From NCBI RefSeq assembly GCF_004359965.1, contig NZ_SMRQ01000006.1, forward strand, positions 1 to 52,942: a stretch of 52,942 nucleotides of DNA. The letters are read 5' to 3'. A program made the translations under genes and the position numbers. Position 1 is the stretch's first letter. Each line of letters begins with the position of its first letter. Shown piece after piece: positions 36,574-48,103 of this stretch. Under the pieces are notes generated by a model that did no database searches, was not told the origin of the DNA, and saw only the letters and a list, made by a program, of their open reading frames with translations. The stretch is from Cognatilysobacter segetis. GTDB lineage: Bacteria; Pseudomonadota; Gammaproteobacteria; Xanthomonadales; Xanthomonadaceae.

Positions 36574-37887
36574 TCAGGCCTTCGGCGCCTCGAGGTAGTC
36601 GAGCGTGGCCTGCAGCATCGCGCGCAGGCCGACGTCGAGCGACTGCTCGTCCAGCTTGAACTCGGGCGAATGGTTGCCGGGCGCGGTGGCCGGATCGACG
36701 CCCGGGGCGGTCGCGCCGACGAAGAAGAACAGGCCGGGCACTTCCTTCGCGTAGTACGAGAAATCCTCGGCGCCCATCTGCAGCGGCGGCTCGATCACGT
36801 TGGCGTCGCCGACCACCGCCTCCAGGCTCGGCAGCATGCGCGCGGTCAGCGCGGGATCGTTGTAGGTGACCGGGTTGCCCTCGGTATCCGGCACGTTCGC
36901 CTCGACCGTCGCGCCGTGCGCGGCAGCGACGTGCTCGGCCACGTTCCTGAGGTCGGCGAACACCTTCTGGCGCATGCCTTCGTCGAAGGTGCGGATGGTG
37001 CCGATCAGCTTCACGTCGTCGGGAATGATGTTGTAGCGGATGCCGCCGTTGATCGCGCCGAAGGTGACGACCGCCGGCAGCTTCGCGATGTCGGTGCGGC
37101 GCGACACGATCGACTGCGCGCTCGTGACGATCTCGCTCGCGGTCACGATCGGGTCAACGCCGCCCCACGGCCGCGAGCCGTGCGTCTGCCGGCCCTTCAC
37201 GGTGATGTTGAAGCGATCGCTCGCCGCCATTTCCGGCCCGCTGCGCACCGCGATCTGCCCGACCTGCACGGTCGAGAACACGTGCAGGCCGAAGACGGCG
37301 TCGGGCTTGAAGTCTTTGAACAGGCCTTCCTTCAGCATCAGCGACGCACCGCCGTCCTCGCCGACCGGTGCGCCTTCCTCGCTGGGCTGGAAGACCAGCA
37401 TCACCTGGCCCGGCAGGTCCTTGCGCATCTTCATGAGCGACTGCGCGATGCCGAGCAGGATCGCCGTGTGCGCATCGTGGCCGCAGGCGTGCATCACGCC
37501 GGTCTGCTGGCCGTTGAACGTGGTGGTGACCTTCGACGCGAACGGCAGGTCGACGCGCTCGGTGACCGGCAGCGCGTCCATGTCGGCGCGCAGCGCGAGC
37601 TTCGGGCCCGGCCTGCCGCCCTGGATGATCGCGACCACGCCGTGGTGCGCGATGCCCGTGCGCGGCGTCAGGCCCATCTTGCGCAGCGCGTCGGCCACCG
37701 CCTTCGAGGTGCGCTCCTCGCGGTTGGACAGCTCGGGGTGCTGGTGGAAGTCGCGGCGCCAGGCCACCACCTGCGACTGCACGGCCTTCGCGGCGGCGTC
37801 GACCTCCGGGCGCGCGGCGGCCCGGGCCTGCGGCGCAGGGGCGGCGAGCGCGGCGACGAGGGCGGCGGACAGGACGGCGAGGCGCAT
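36574..37887 (-). CDS. Secreted M20-family amidohydrolase/carboxypeptidase
   Basis: 437 residues from the ATG at 37887, giving a signal peptide cleaved near APQARA. M20D amidohydrolase features: [25 protein letters not shown], the metal site HACGHDAH, the catalytic Glu pair in QPSEEGAP, and the C-terminal [15 protein letters not shown]. Relatives remove acyl groups from amino acids (hippurate, indole-acetyl-amino acids, N-acyl peptides). Export to the periplasm is suggested by the signal. The gene diverges from an amino-acid transporter (38003), which fits peptide or acyl-amino-acid use. Confidence 0.93.
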   Translation of the reverse strand: MRLAVLSAALVAALAAPAPQARAAARPEVDAAAKAVQSQVVAWRRDFHQHPELSNREERTSKAVADALRKMGLTPRTGIAHHGVVAIIQGGRPGPKLALRADMDALPVTERVDLPFASKVTTTFNGQQTGVMHACGHDAHTAILLGIAQSLMKMRKDLPGQVMLVFQPSEEGAPVGEDGGASLMLKEGLFKDFKPDAVFGLHVFSTVQVGQIAVRSGPEMAASDRFNITVKGRQTHGSRPWGGVDPIVTASEIVTSAQSIVSRRTDIAKLPAVVTFGAINGGIRYNIIPDDVKLIGTIRTFDEGMRQKVFADLRNVAEHVAAAHGATVEANVPDTEGNPVTYNDPALTARMLPSLEAVVGDANVIEPPLQMGAEDFSYYAKEVPGLFFFVGATAPGVDPATAPGNHSPEFKLDEQSLDVGLRAMLQATLDYLEAPKA

Positions 37888-38002
37888 GCGGGGGCATCCG
37901 GAAAACGGGCCGTCGATGCTACTCCAGAGTTCCAGCACGTCCGCTGCACGGCGCCGCGCAATCGTGCGACGCTCGGCACGGATTCCATTCATCGGGCTGA
38001 CC

Positions 38003-39340
38003 GTGTCCCCATCCCCTTCCCGTCCGCTGCAGGGCGACGCCGCGCTCGTGCGTGCGATCGGCGTGTTCGCGCTCGCCGCGGCCGTCAGCAACTCCACCGT
38101 CGGCGGCGGCATCTTCCGCATGCCCGGCGCGCTGTCGGCGCAGGTCGGCAGCGCCGCGCCGCTCTCGCTGATCGTCGGCGCGTTCGCGATCATCCCGATC
38201 GCCCTGTGCTTCGCCGCGGCGGGCAGCCGCACGCATGCCACCGGCGGGCCGTACACCTATCTCTCCGTCGCGTTCGGGCCGTTCTTCGGCTTCGTCGCGG
38301 GTGCGCTGATGTGGATCAGCCACGTCGCCTCCAGCGCGGGCGTGGCCGCGTCGTTCGCCGAGCAGGTCGCGAACCTCGAGCCCGCGTTCGCCGCGCCCGG
38401 CGCGCGGGCCGCGTTCATCATCGGCACCTACGCGCTGCTGTTCGTGCTGAACGCGTTCGGCGTGAAGCTCGGCGCGCGTGCGGTGGCCACGCTGGCCACC
38501 GTCAAGCTGGCGCCGCTGGTGCTGCTGGTGCTCGGCGGGCTCGCCTTCGTCGACTGGAGCGCGATCAGCTTCAGCCCGGCCGACGTGCCGTCGATCAACG
38601 CGCTCGGTGGCTCGCTGGTGCTGGTGATGTTCGCCTACTCCGGCATGGAGACCGCGCTGGTGCCGTCGGGCGAGTTCAGCGATCCGGCGAAGAACGTGCC
38701 GCGCGCGACGGTGGTGGCGATCCTGCTCGTGGTCGCGCTGTACCTCGGGCTGCAGATCGTCGGCCAGGGCGTGCTCGGTGCGGCGCTCGCCACCAGCGAG
38801 GTGCCGCTGGCGGACACCGCGGGCGCGCTCATCCCGGCGGGCCGCACGCTGCTGCTCGCCACCGCGTGCGTGTCGATGGGCGGCTTCCTGCTCGGCAACC
38901 TGCTGGGCTCGTCGCGCCTGCTGTTCGCGCTGGGTCGCGACGGCTACCTGCCTTCGGCCTTCGGCAGCGTCAGCGCGCGCCATCGCGTGCCGCTGCTGGG
39001 CCTCGCGACGCATGCCGCGCTGGCCTGCTTCCTTGCCGTGCGCGGCAGCTTCGACGCGCTCGCCGCGGTGTCGGGCGGCGCGATCTGCATCGTCTACGCG
39101 GTGGTCGCGCTCGCGGCGTGGCGCCTGCAGCAGCGCGGCATCGCCGAGCGCGGCACGCCGTTCCGCATGCCGGGCGGCGCCGTCGTGCCGCTGATCGCGG
39201 CGGCGATCATGACCGCGATCCTGTTCACGCTCGCGCCGGCCGAGTGGCGCGCGATCGCGATTTCGCTCGGCGTGCTGGTGGTCGTCTACGGCGTGCTGCA
39301 CCTGATGCGGCGCGGGCATGCGCCCGTGCCGCAGGAGTAA
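38003..39340 (+). CDS. APC-family amino acid permease
   Basis: About 445 residues from a GTG at 38003. Twelve hydrophobic segments are expected. The first carries the substrate-binding pattern NSTVGGGIFRMPG, the APC GxGIF motif. TM6 carries VMFAYSGMETALVPSGE, and LLGSSRLLFALGRDGYLPSAF follows TM8. It should import amino acids or exchange them across the inner membrane; specificity is not visible. It diverges from the M20 amidohydrolase gene across about 115 bases, so products of that hydrolase could be the transported substrate (inference). Confidence 0.9.
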   Translation: MSPSPSRPLQGDAALVRAIGVFALAAAVSNSTVGGGIFRMPGALSAQVGSAAPLSLIVGAFAIIPIALCFAAAGSRTHATGGPYTYLSVAFGPFFGFVAGALMWISHVASSAGVAASFAEQVANLEPAFAAPGARAAFIIGTYALLFVLNAFGVKLGARAVATLATVKLAPLVLLVLGGLAFVDWSAISFSPADVPSINALGGSLVLVMFAYSGMETALVPSGEFSDPAKNVPRATVVAILLVVALYLGLQIVGQGVLGAALATSEVPLADTAGALIPAGRTLLLATACVSMGGFLLGNLLGSSRLLFALGRDGYLPSAFGSVSARHRVPLLGLATHAALACFLAVRGSFDALAAVSGGAICIVYAVVALAAWRLQQRGIAERGTPFRMPGGAVVPLIAAAIMTAILFTLAPAEWRAIAISLGVLVVVYGVLHLMRRGHAPVPQE

Positions 39341-39352
39341 CGACGCCCACCG

Positions 39353-40179
39353 TCAGCGCAGCATCTCCGCATGGTGCGAGAGGTGCTCGCCGATGAAACT
39401 CGCGATGAAGTAGTAGCTGTGGTCGTAGCCCGGGCGCAGGCGCAGGTCGAGCGGATGGCCGACGGCCTCGCAGGCCGCGCGCAGGCGCTCGGGCTGCAGC
39501 TGCGACTCGAGGAATTCGTCGGCCAGCCCCTGGTCGACGAGCAGAGGCAGGCGCTCGCGCGCATGCTCGATCAACGCGCAGGCATCCCAGTGGAGCCAGG
39601 TTCCGCGGTCGTCGCCGAAGTAGGCGGTGAACGCCTTCTCGCCCCAGGGCACGTGCGACGGCGCGACGATCGGCGAGAACGCCGACACGCTGCGGTAGCG
39701 CCCGGGATTGCGCAGCGCCAGCACCAGTGCGCCGTGCCCGCCCATCGAATGCCCGCTGATGCCGCGCGCGCCGCTCGCCGGGAAATTCGCTTCCACCCAA
39801 GCCGGCAGCTCGTGCACCACGTAGTCGTGCATGCGGTAGTGCGCGTTCCACGGCGCCTGCGTCGCATTGACGTAGAAGCCGGCGCCGATGCCGAGGTCGT
39901 ACGACTCCGCGTCCGCCACGCCCTCGCCGCGCGGCGACGTATCCGGCGCGACGAGGATCAGCCCGAGTTCGGCCGCGCACCGCTGCGCGCCGGCCTTGGT
40001 GATGAAGTTCTGCTCGTTGCAGGTCAGGCCGGAAAGCCAGTACACGACCGGGCACGGCCCCTGCAGCGCCTGCGGCGGCAGGTAGACGCCGACGCGCGTG
40101 CGCGTGCCGAGCGTCGCCGAGTCGATCTCGTAGACGTCCTGCCAGCCGCCGAAGGACGCGTGGCGCTCGACACGCTGCA

Positions 40180-40180
<1 letters not shown>
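39353..40180 (-). CDS. fghA: S-formylglutathione hydrolase
   Basis: 275 residues from the ATG at 40180, which overlaps the dehydrogenase stop (ATGA). The esterase-D fold is clear: PVVYWLSGLTCNEQNFITKAG, the nucleophile elbow SGHSMGGHGAL (Ser145), LLVDQGLADEF near Asp221 and GYDHSYYFI with the catalytic His about 254. It hydrolyses S-formylglutathione to formate and glutathione, the second step of formaldehyde detoxification after the dehydrogenase encoded just upstream. Confidence 0.95.
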
Positions 40181-43486
<3,306 letters not shown>

Positions 43487-43573
43487 CGCCGGCGGGTGCG
43501 TGAGCGGTCGTCGCGCGCCTGGCGGCCGTACGCCGCCTGAATGTCGCGCGCCGGCGCGGCGACGGCGCCTGCC

Positions 43574-43595
43574 GTTTTCACCTGCGCTTGAAAAC
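43574..43595. promoter_or_regulatory. Inverted repeat between TonB-dependent receptor and small ORF
   Basis: GTTTTCA (43574-43580) and TGAAAAC (43589-43595) are perfect 7-bp inverted copies separated by 8 bases. They are AT-rich in an otherwise GC-rich gap between two divergent genes, and lie about 90 bases upstream of the receptor and 46 upstream of the small ORF. A dimeric regulator site is plausible. Confidence 0.45.
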
Positions 43596-43640
43596 CCGCG
43601 ACCTAGCGTCCGCTCACACGCAACGGATGGGGACGCCACG

Positions 43641-43841
43641 ATGCACGCAACGACCGAGACCGCCGCACGCCCGTCGACGACCGCCACGCTGCCCGCCGCG
43701 CCGGTGCGCAAGGCGCGCGCGTCCGACGAGCTGTACGAGTTCCGCCGCTACAACTACGCCGACGGCTGGGACAGCGACGACGCCGCGCTGGGCTGGGTCG
43801 ACGACGAGATCGTCAGCGCGAAGTCGCGTCGCCTGCACTGA
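43641..43841 (+). CDS. Small hypothetical protein
   Basis: 66 residues. The N-terminal half is Thr/Ala/Pro-rich and probably disordered. The C-terminal half is rich in Asp, Tyr and Trp (SDELYEFRRYNYADGWDSDD) and ends in SAKSRRLH. There is no membrane segment or known motif. It follows an unusual AT-rich patch and inverted repeat and has GG-rich bases before its ATG. No family is recognised. It diverges from the TonB-dependent receptor and converges on zapE. Confidence 0.55.
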   Translation: MHATTETAARPSTTATLPAAPVRKARASDELYEFRRYNYADGWDSDDAALGWVDDEIVSAKSRRLH

Positions 43842-43858
43842 CCACCCCCACCGGGCGC

Positions 43859-44950
43859 TCAGCCGCGATGCTCGAGCGCCAGGTACTCCGCCGACTGCAT
43901 CTCGATCAGGCGCGAGGCGGTGCGCTCGAACGCACCGCTGAGCCTGTCGCCGCGGTAGAGCGCCGTCGGGTCGGCATCGGCGGTGCAGACCAGGTTGACG
44001 TGGCGGTCGTAGAGCTCGTCGATCAGGTGCACGAAGCGGCGCGCGGGGTCGGCGCGGGTGTCGTCGAGCCGGGGGATGCCGCCGACCAGCACGGTGTGGT
44101 GCTCGGTCGCGATCTCGATGTAGTCGCTGGCCGCGCGCGGGCCTTCGCACAGCGCCGCGAAGTCGAACCAGGCATGGCCCTCGATGCAGGCGCGCACCGG
44201 GATGTCGCGGCCCTCGATGTGCAGCGGCGCATGCGGGACCGGCGGGTGGCCGGTGAGTTCCTGCCAGCGCGTGGCGAGCCAGGCGTCCGACCCGGCATCG
44301 AGCGGCGCGCGGTACACCGGCGACTTCGTCAGCGCGCGCAGCCGGTAGTCGGTCGTGCTGTCGAGGAACAGCACGCGCGTGTTCGCTTCCAGCAGGCGGA
44401 TCGCGGGCAGGAAGCGCTCGCGCTGCAGGCCGTCCCTGTAGAGGTTCGGCGGCGCGGTGTTCGAGCTCGTGACCAGCGCCACGCCCTCGGCGAACAGGCG
44501 CTCGAGCAGGCGCCCGAGCAGCATCGCGTCGCCGATGTCGTTGACGAAGAACTCGTCGAGCACCAGTACGCGCAGCGAGCCGCGCCATTCCTTCGCGATG
44601 AGCGCCAGCGGATCGCTCTCGCCGGCGTGCCGCCGCAGCGCCTCGTGCACCTCGCGCATGAAGCGGTGGAAGTGCGTGCGCTGCTTTTCCGCGAACGGGA
44701 GCGATTCGTAGAAGAGATCGATCAGGAAGGTCTTGCCGCGACCGACGCCGCCCCAGAGGTACAGGCCCTGCGGTGCGGGCGGGCGCTTGCCCGACAGGCG
44801 ATCGAACAGGCCGAGCTTGGGCGGATCGAGCAGCGCGGCCTGCAGCCGGTCGAGCTCGACCAGCGCGGGCTGCTGCGCCGGATCGAACTGCCAGCCGCCG
44901 CGCGCCACGCCGTCGGCATAGCGCTGGGAGGGCGTGCGCGGCTCAGCCAT
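43859..44950 (-). CDS. zapE: Cell division protein ZapE (AFG1-like ATPase)
   Basis: 363 residues of an AAA-type ATPase. Walker A is GGVGRGKT (67-74), followed by FLIDLFYESLP and FHRFMREVHEAL. Walker B is in LVLDEFFVNDIGDAML, and the sensor region contains VTSSNTAPPNLYRDGLQRERFLPAI, typical of ZapE/AFG1. ZapE acts on FtsZ at the division site under stress or oxygen limitation in E. coli. The start overlaps the hydrolase gene upstream by 8 bases, so the two are co-translated. Confidence 0.95.
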   Translation of the reverse strand: MAEPRTPSQRYADGVARGGWQFDPAQQPALVELDRLQAALLDPPKLGLFDRLSGKRPPAPQGLYLWGGVGRGKTFLIDLFYESLPFAEKQRTHFHRFMREVHEALRRHAGESDPLALIAKEWRGSLRVLVLDEFFVNDIGDAMLLGRLLERLFAEGVALVTSSNTAPPNLYRDGLQRERFLPAIRLLEANTRVLFLDSTTDYRLRALTKSPVYRAPLDAGSDAWLATRWQELTGHPPVPHAPLHIEGRDIPVRACIEGHAWFDFAALCEGPRAASDYIEIATEHHTVLVGGIPRLDDTRADPARRFVHLIDELYDRHVNLVCTADADPTALYRGDRLSGAFERTASRLIEMQSAEYLALEHRG

Positions 44951-45644
44951 GCGCGGCGTCGAACGAGGGCAGTTCGGCGCGCACGCCGTCCTGCATCGCC
45001 TGGCGCAGGTCCATCAGCTTGCCGTGGAAGAAGTGGCTCGCGCCGGGCAGGCGGATGATCGTCGGCGGCTGGCGCAGCTCGGACAACCGCGCGAGCCAGT
45101 CGTAGACGCGCGCGGGCTCGACGATCTCGTCGGCCTCGCCCTGGATCACGAACCACGGGCCGGTGTAGAGCCCCATCGCGTCGAAGTCCCAGCTGCGGCC
45201 GGCCGGCGGCGCGATCGAGAACAGCAGCGCGGGCTGCAGCGCGTCGGCCATGCGCAGCGAGACGTAGGCGCCGAAGCTGAAGCCGCCGAGCCAGAGCGCG
45301 GCATCCGGTCGCTCGCGCCGCACCCACTCGACCACCGCACGCAGGTCGTCGGACTCGCCGACGCCGTTGTCGAAATCGCCGGCGCTGTGGCCGACGCTGC
45401 GGAAGTTGAAGCGCACCGTGGTGGCGCCGAGCTCGCGCAGCGCGCGCGCGGCCATCGTCACCACCTTGTTGGAGAGGCTGCCGCCCTCGGTGGAGAGCGG
45501 GTGGCAGAGCACGGCGACGACGTCGCGTGCCGGCACGCCGGCCTCGGGCATGTCGACCACCGCCTCGAGCGGGCCGGCGGGGCCCTCGAGCATCAGGCGG
45601 ACCACGCCGCCGGGCGGTGCGTCGGGAAAGGGGGGCATCGGCAT
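44943..45644 (-). CDS. Alpha/beta hydrolase (COG2945 type)
   Basis: 233 residues with the traits of the COG2945 group: LCHPLSTEGGSLSNKVVTMA, the block VRFNFRSVGHSAGDFDNG, the nucleophile elbow GGFSFGAYVS (Ser about 144) and GASHFFHGKLMDLRQ with the catalytic His. The Asp is likely in GEADEIVEP. It is a cytosolic esterase or lipase-like enzyme of unknown substrate. It is encoded in the same operon as zapE; such pairing is seen in related bacteria, but no functional link is known. Confidence 0.88.
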   Translation of the reverse strand: MPMPPFPDAPPGGVVRLMLEGPAGPLEAVVDMPEAGVPARDVVAVLCHPLSTEGGSLSNKVVTMAARALRELGATTVRFNFRSVGHSAGDFDNGVGESDDLRAVVEWVRRERPDAALWLGGFSFGAYVSLRMADALQPALLFSIAPPAGRSWDFDAMGLYTGPWFVIQGEADEIVEPARVYDWLARLSELRQPPTIIRLPGASHFFHGKLMDLRQAMQDGVRAELPSFDAAHG

Positions 45645-45676
45645 GGGGACAGGCTACGCGGCGGGGCGTGGAAACG

Positions 45677-45702
45677 ACGACGCCGCCCGGAGGCGGCGTC
45701 GT
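45677..45702 (-). terminator. Hairpin after the cytochrome c gene
   Basis: ACGACGCCGCC (45677-45687) and GGCGGCGTCGT (45692-45702) form a perfect 11-bp stem with a CGGA loop, 18 bases beyond the cytochrome stop codon and upstream of the hydrolase gene. On the minus strand it is followed by TTTCC, a short T run. Confidence 0.6.
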
Positions 45703-45720
45703 GGCGGAAGGCGCGGGGCC

Positions 45721-46236
45721 TTACTTGAGGTTGGCCAGCATCCAGTCGACCGTGGCCATGACCTGCTCGTCGGTCAGCGCCGGGTTGCCACCCTTGGCCG
45801 GCATCACGCCCGCGCTGCCCTGGAAGCCTTCGATCGCATGCTTGTGCAGCGTGTCGACGCCCTTGGGAATGCGCGCGGCCCAGTGCGCCTTGTCGAGCGT
45901 CGGCGCGCCGCCGGCGCCCGAGCCGTGGCAGCCCGAGCAGAGCTGGCCGAAGATCACCGAGCCGTCCTTGGTGCCGCCGTAGGCGACCTGCGAAGCGGCG
46001 GCCGCGGCGGCGGCGGCCGAGGCGGCGGCCTGCTGCGCGGCGCCGGTCTGGCCCGCGTAGACCGCGCCGGTCGGCGCGATGCGGTCCTCGGTGAGGCGCG
46101 TCATCGCCGGGTCGCGCTCGGCCGGCAGCGAGCCGTTGAGGTAGAGCGCCGCGAGGATGAGGCTGATCATGACGATCAGCAGGAAGCCGATCATCATCGA
46201 GAACTTCTTCAGGAACACCATGTCGTAATTGCGCAC
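45721..46236 (-). CDS. Membrane-anchored c-type cytochrome (cytochrome c5-like)
   Basis: 171 residues. An N-terminal helix (about 13-32, MMIGFLLIVMISLILAALYL) anchors it, with the rest in the periplasm. A linker of Ala residues (about 66-82, including a run of eight or more) joins the anchor to a single haem domain. Haem attaches at CSGCH (C100, C103, axial H104). The second axial ligand is probably M145 in VMPAKGG. It is likely an electron carrier to a terminal oxidase or other respiratory enzyme. An internal ATG at residue 6 is an alternative start. It stands alone between two hairpins and a divergent or tandem neighbour. Confidence 0.9.
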   Translation of the reverse strand: MRNYDMVFLKKFSMMIGFLLIVMISLILAALYLNGSLPAERDPAMTRLTEDRIAPTGAVYAGQTGAAQQAAASAAAAAAAASQVAYGGTKDGSVIFGQLCSGCHGSGAGGAPTLDKAHWAARIPKGVDTLHKHAIEGFQGSAGVMPAKGGNPALTDEQVMATVDWMLANLK

Positions 46237-46346
46237 GATCCACCTTGGGCGCGCCCGGGGCGCGCGGGGCCGGTTTGGGGTCGGCGGTGGACGCGACGCG
46301 CCACCGGGCCGGGAAGTTTATCACCGGCCCCGCGGCGGCGGACCGC

Positions 46347-47240
46347 TCAGGACATCGGGTTCGGCGGGGGCGGCGGATCGCCGGGCAGGGGGATGAATTC
46401 GTCGTGGTCGAGGTCGGGCAGCTTCATGCGCCCGGCGCGCCAGTCGGCCTTGGCCTGCTCGATGCGCTCGCGCCGCGAGGACACGAAATTCCATTCGAGG
46501 AAGCGCGGGCCCAGCGGCTCGCCGCCCAGTGCCATCACCGTGACCGCGCCGTGCGCGACGAGGTCGGTCGCGCGACCGGTGGCGAGCACGGCCATGTGCC
46601 CGGCGGCCACGCGCTGCCCGTCCACCTCCACCTCGCCGCGGGCGACGAACACCGCGCGGTCGGCGTGCTCGGCCGGCAGCGCGAAGCGCGCGCCGTCGGC
46701 CAGCTCGAGGTGCAGATAGAACAGCGGCGACGCGACCGGCACCGGCGTCGTCAGCCCGAGCGCGCTGCCGGCGATCAGCCGCCCGTGCACGCCCGGCTCG
46801 CCGAACGCAGGCAGCTGCGCGGCGTCGACGTGCACGAAGCCGGGTTCGGCTTCCTCGTCCGCCTCGGGCAGCGCGACCCAGGCCTGCAGGCCGTCGACGT
46901 GGTCGCCCTGCGCGCGGGCCTTCTCGAAGCGCTCGGAATGGGTGATGCCGCGGCCGGCCGTCATCCAGTTGACCTCGCCGGGGCGGATCGGCTGCTCGGA
47001 GCCGACGCTGTCACGATGCACGATCTCGCCGTCGAGCAGGTAGGTGACCGTCGCCAGGCCGATGTGCGGATGCGGGCGCACGTCGACGGTGCGCGGGATG
47101 CCGGCGGGCAGGTCGGCCGGACCCATGTGGTCGAAGAACACGAACGGGCCGACGGCGCGCTTGAGCACGGCCGGCAGCACGCGCCCGACCTCGAAGCCGC
47201 CGAGGTCCTTGCGGCGGGCGGGGAGCACGAGCTCGATCAT
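46347..47240 (-). CDS. Pirin-family cupin protein
   Basis: 297 residues, a two-cupin pirin. The N-terminal iron site has H57, H59 (RPHPHIGL), H101 and E103 (GITHSERF), the same ligand set as human pirin. Some bacterial pirins are quercetin 2,3-dioxygenases, others regulate pyruvate metabolism or act as redox sensors; this one cannot be placed. The end PPPPPNPMS is proline-rich. It diverges from the ABC exporter operon at 47366. Confidence 0.92.
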   Translation of the reverse strand: MIELVLPARRKDLGGFEVGRVLPAVLKRAVGPFVFFDHMGPADLPAGIPRTVDVRPHPHIGLATVTYLLDGEIVHRDSVGSEQPIRPGEVNWMTAGRGITHSERFEKARAQGDHVDGLQAWVALPEADEEAEPGFVHVDAAQLPAFGEPGVHGRLIAGSALGLTTPVPVASPLFYLHLELADGARFALPAEHADRAVFVARGEVEVDGQRVAAGHMAVLATGRATDLVAHGAVTVMALGGEPLGPRFLEWNFVSSRRERIEQAKADWRAGRMKLPDLDHDEFIPLPGDPPPPPNPMS

Positions 47241-47365
47241 CGCGGAGTCCTCGGTCGGGCGGTCCAGCGTACCGCCGCGGGCCGCACCCGCGCCTCGGCC
47301 GCCGGAACGGCCTGTTGCGTGCGTCGCCGCGCGCGCACAATGCGGCCATTCCGGGGGGAGCGTCG

Positions 47366-48103
47366 ATGATCGAAGTCGAGGGACTGACCAAGCGCTACGG
47401 CGACTTCACCGCCGTGCATTCGCTTTCCTTCGCCGTGCGGCCCGGCGAGGTGATGGGCCTGGTGGGCCCGAACGGCGCCGGCAAGACCAGCACGCTGCGC
47501 TGCGTGGCCGGCATCATCCCGGCCACCCTCGGCACGGTCCGGCTGGGCGGCATCGACCTGGCGAAGGATCCCGTCGGCGCCAAGCGCACGATGGCCTTCA
47601 TTCCCGACGAGCCGCGGCTGTTCGAGTACCTCACCGTGGCGCAGCACCTCGCGTTCGTCGCGCGCCTGTACGGCGTGGGCGACTACCGCGCACGGGCCGA
47701 GTCGATCCTCGCGGACCTCGACATGGCCGACAAGCAGGCGCTGCTGCCGGGCGAGCTGTCGCGCGGCATGAAGCAGAAGCTGGCGATCGCCTGCGGCCTG
47801 CTGCACGCGCCGACCGCGGTGATCTTCGACGAGCCGCTCACCGGCCTGGACCCGCGCGGCATGCGCCGCATGAAGGACGTGATGCGGGGCCTGGCGGCGC
47901 AGGGCGCGGCGATCATCCTCAGCTCGCACCTGCTCGGGCTGGTCGAGGAGGTCTGCACGCACCTGCTGATCCTCAAGGACGGCCGCGCGATGGCCGACGG
48001 CAGCGTCGCCGACGTGCGCGCGCGCTTCGCCGGCGACGACGGCTCGAGCCTGGAGGACGTGTTCTTCCGCGCCACCGGCGACGAAGACGTCGCGCGGCCA
48101 TGA
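47366..48103 (+). CDS. ABC exporter ATP-binding protein
   Basis: 245 residues from the ATG at 47366, preceded by a strong GGGGGGAG ribosome site; a longer open frame starts earlier but has no such signal. Walker A is GPNGAGKTS (34-42), the signature is the variant LSRGMKQK (about 131-138), Walker B is AVIFDEP (151-157) and the switch is LSSHLLG. The variant signature and short length match the CcmA/EcsA-like class that drives ABC exporters. The ATG of the permease overlaps its stop (ATGA). CACAAT (47336-47341) is a weak possible -10. Confidence 0.9.
   Translation: MIEVEGLTKRYGDFTAVHSLSFAVRPGEVMGLVGPNGAGKTSTLRCVAGIIPATLGTVRLGGIDLAKDPVGAKRTMAFIPDEPRLFEYLTVAQHLAFVARLYGVGDYRARAESILADLDMADKQALLPGELSRGMKQKLAIACGLLHAPTAVIFDEPLTGLDPRGMRRMKDVMRGLAAQGAAIILSSHLLGLVEEVCTHLLILKDGRAMADGSVADVRARFAGDDGSSLEDVFFRATGDEDVARP

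Noticed and set aside
47044-48099. Extended start of the ABC permease upstream of 48100
   Set aside because: The extension overlaps the ATPase gene in another frame and is low-complexity. The ATG at 48100 overlaps the ATPase stop.
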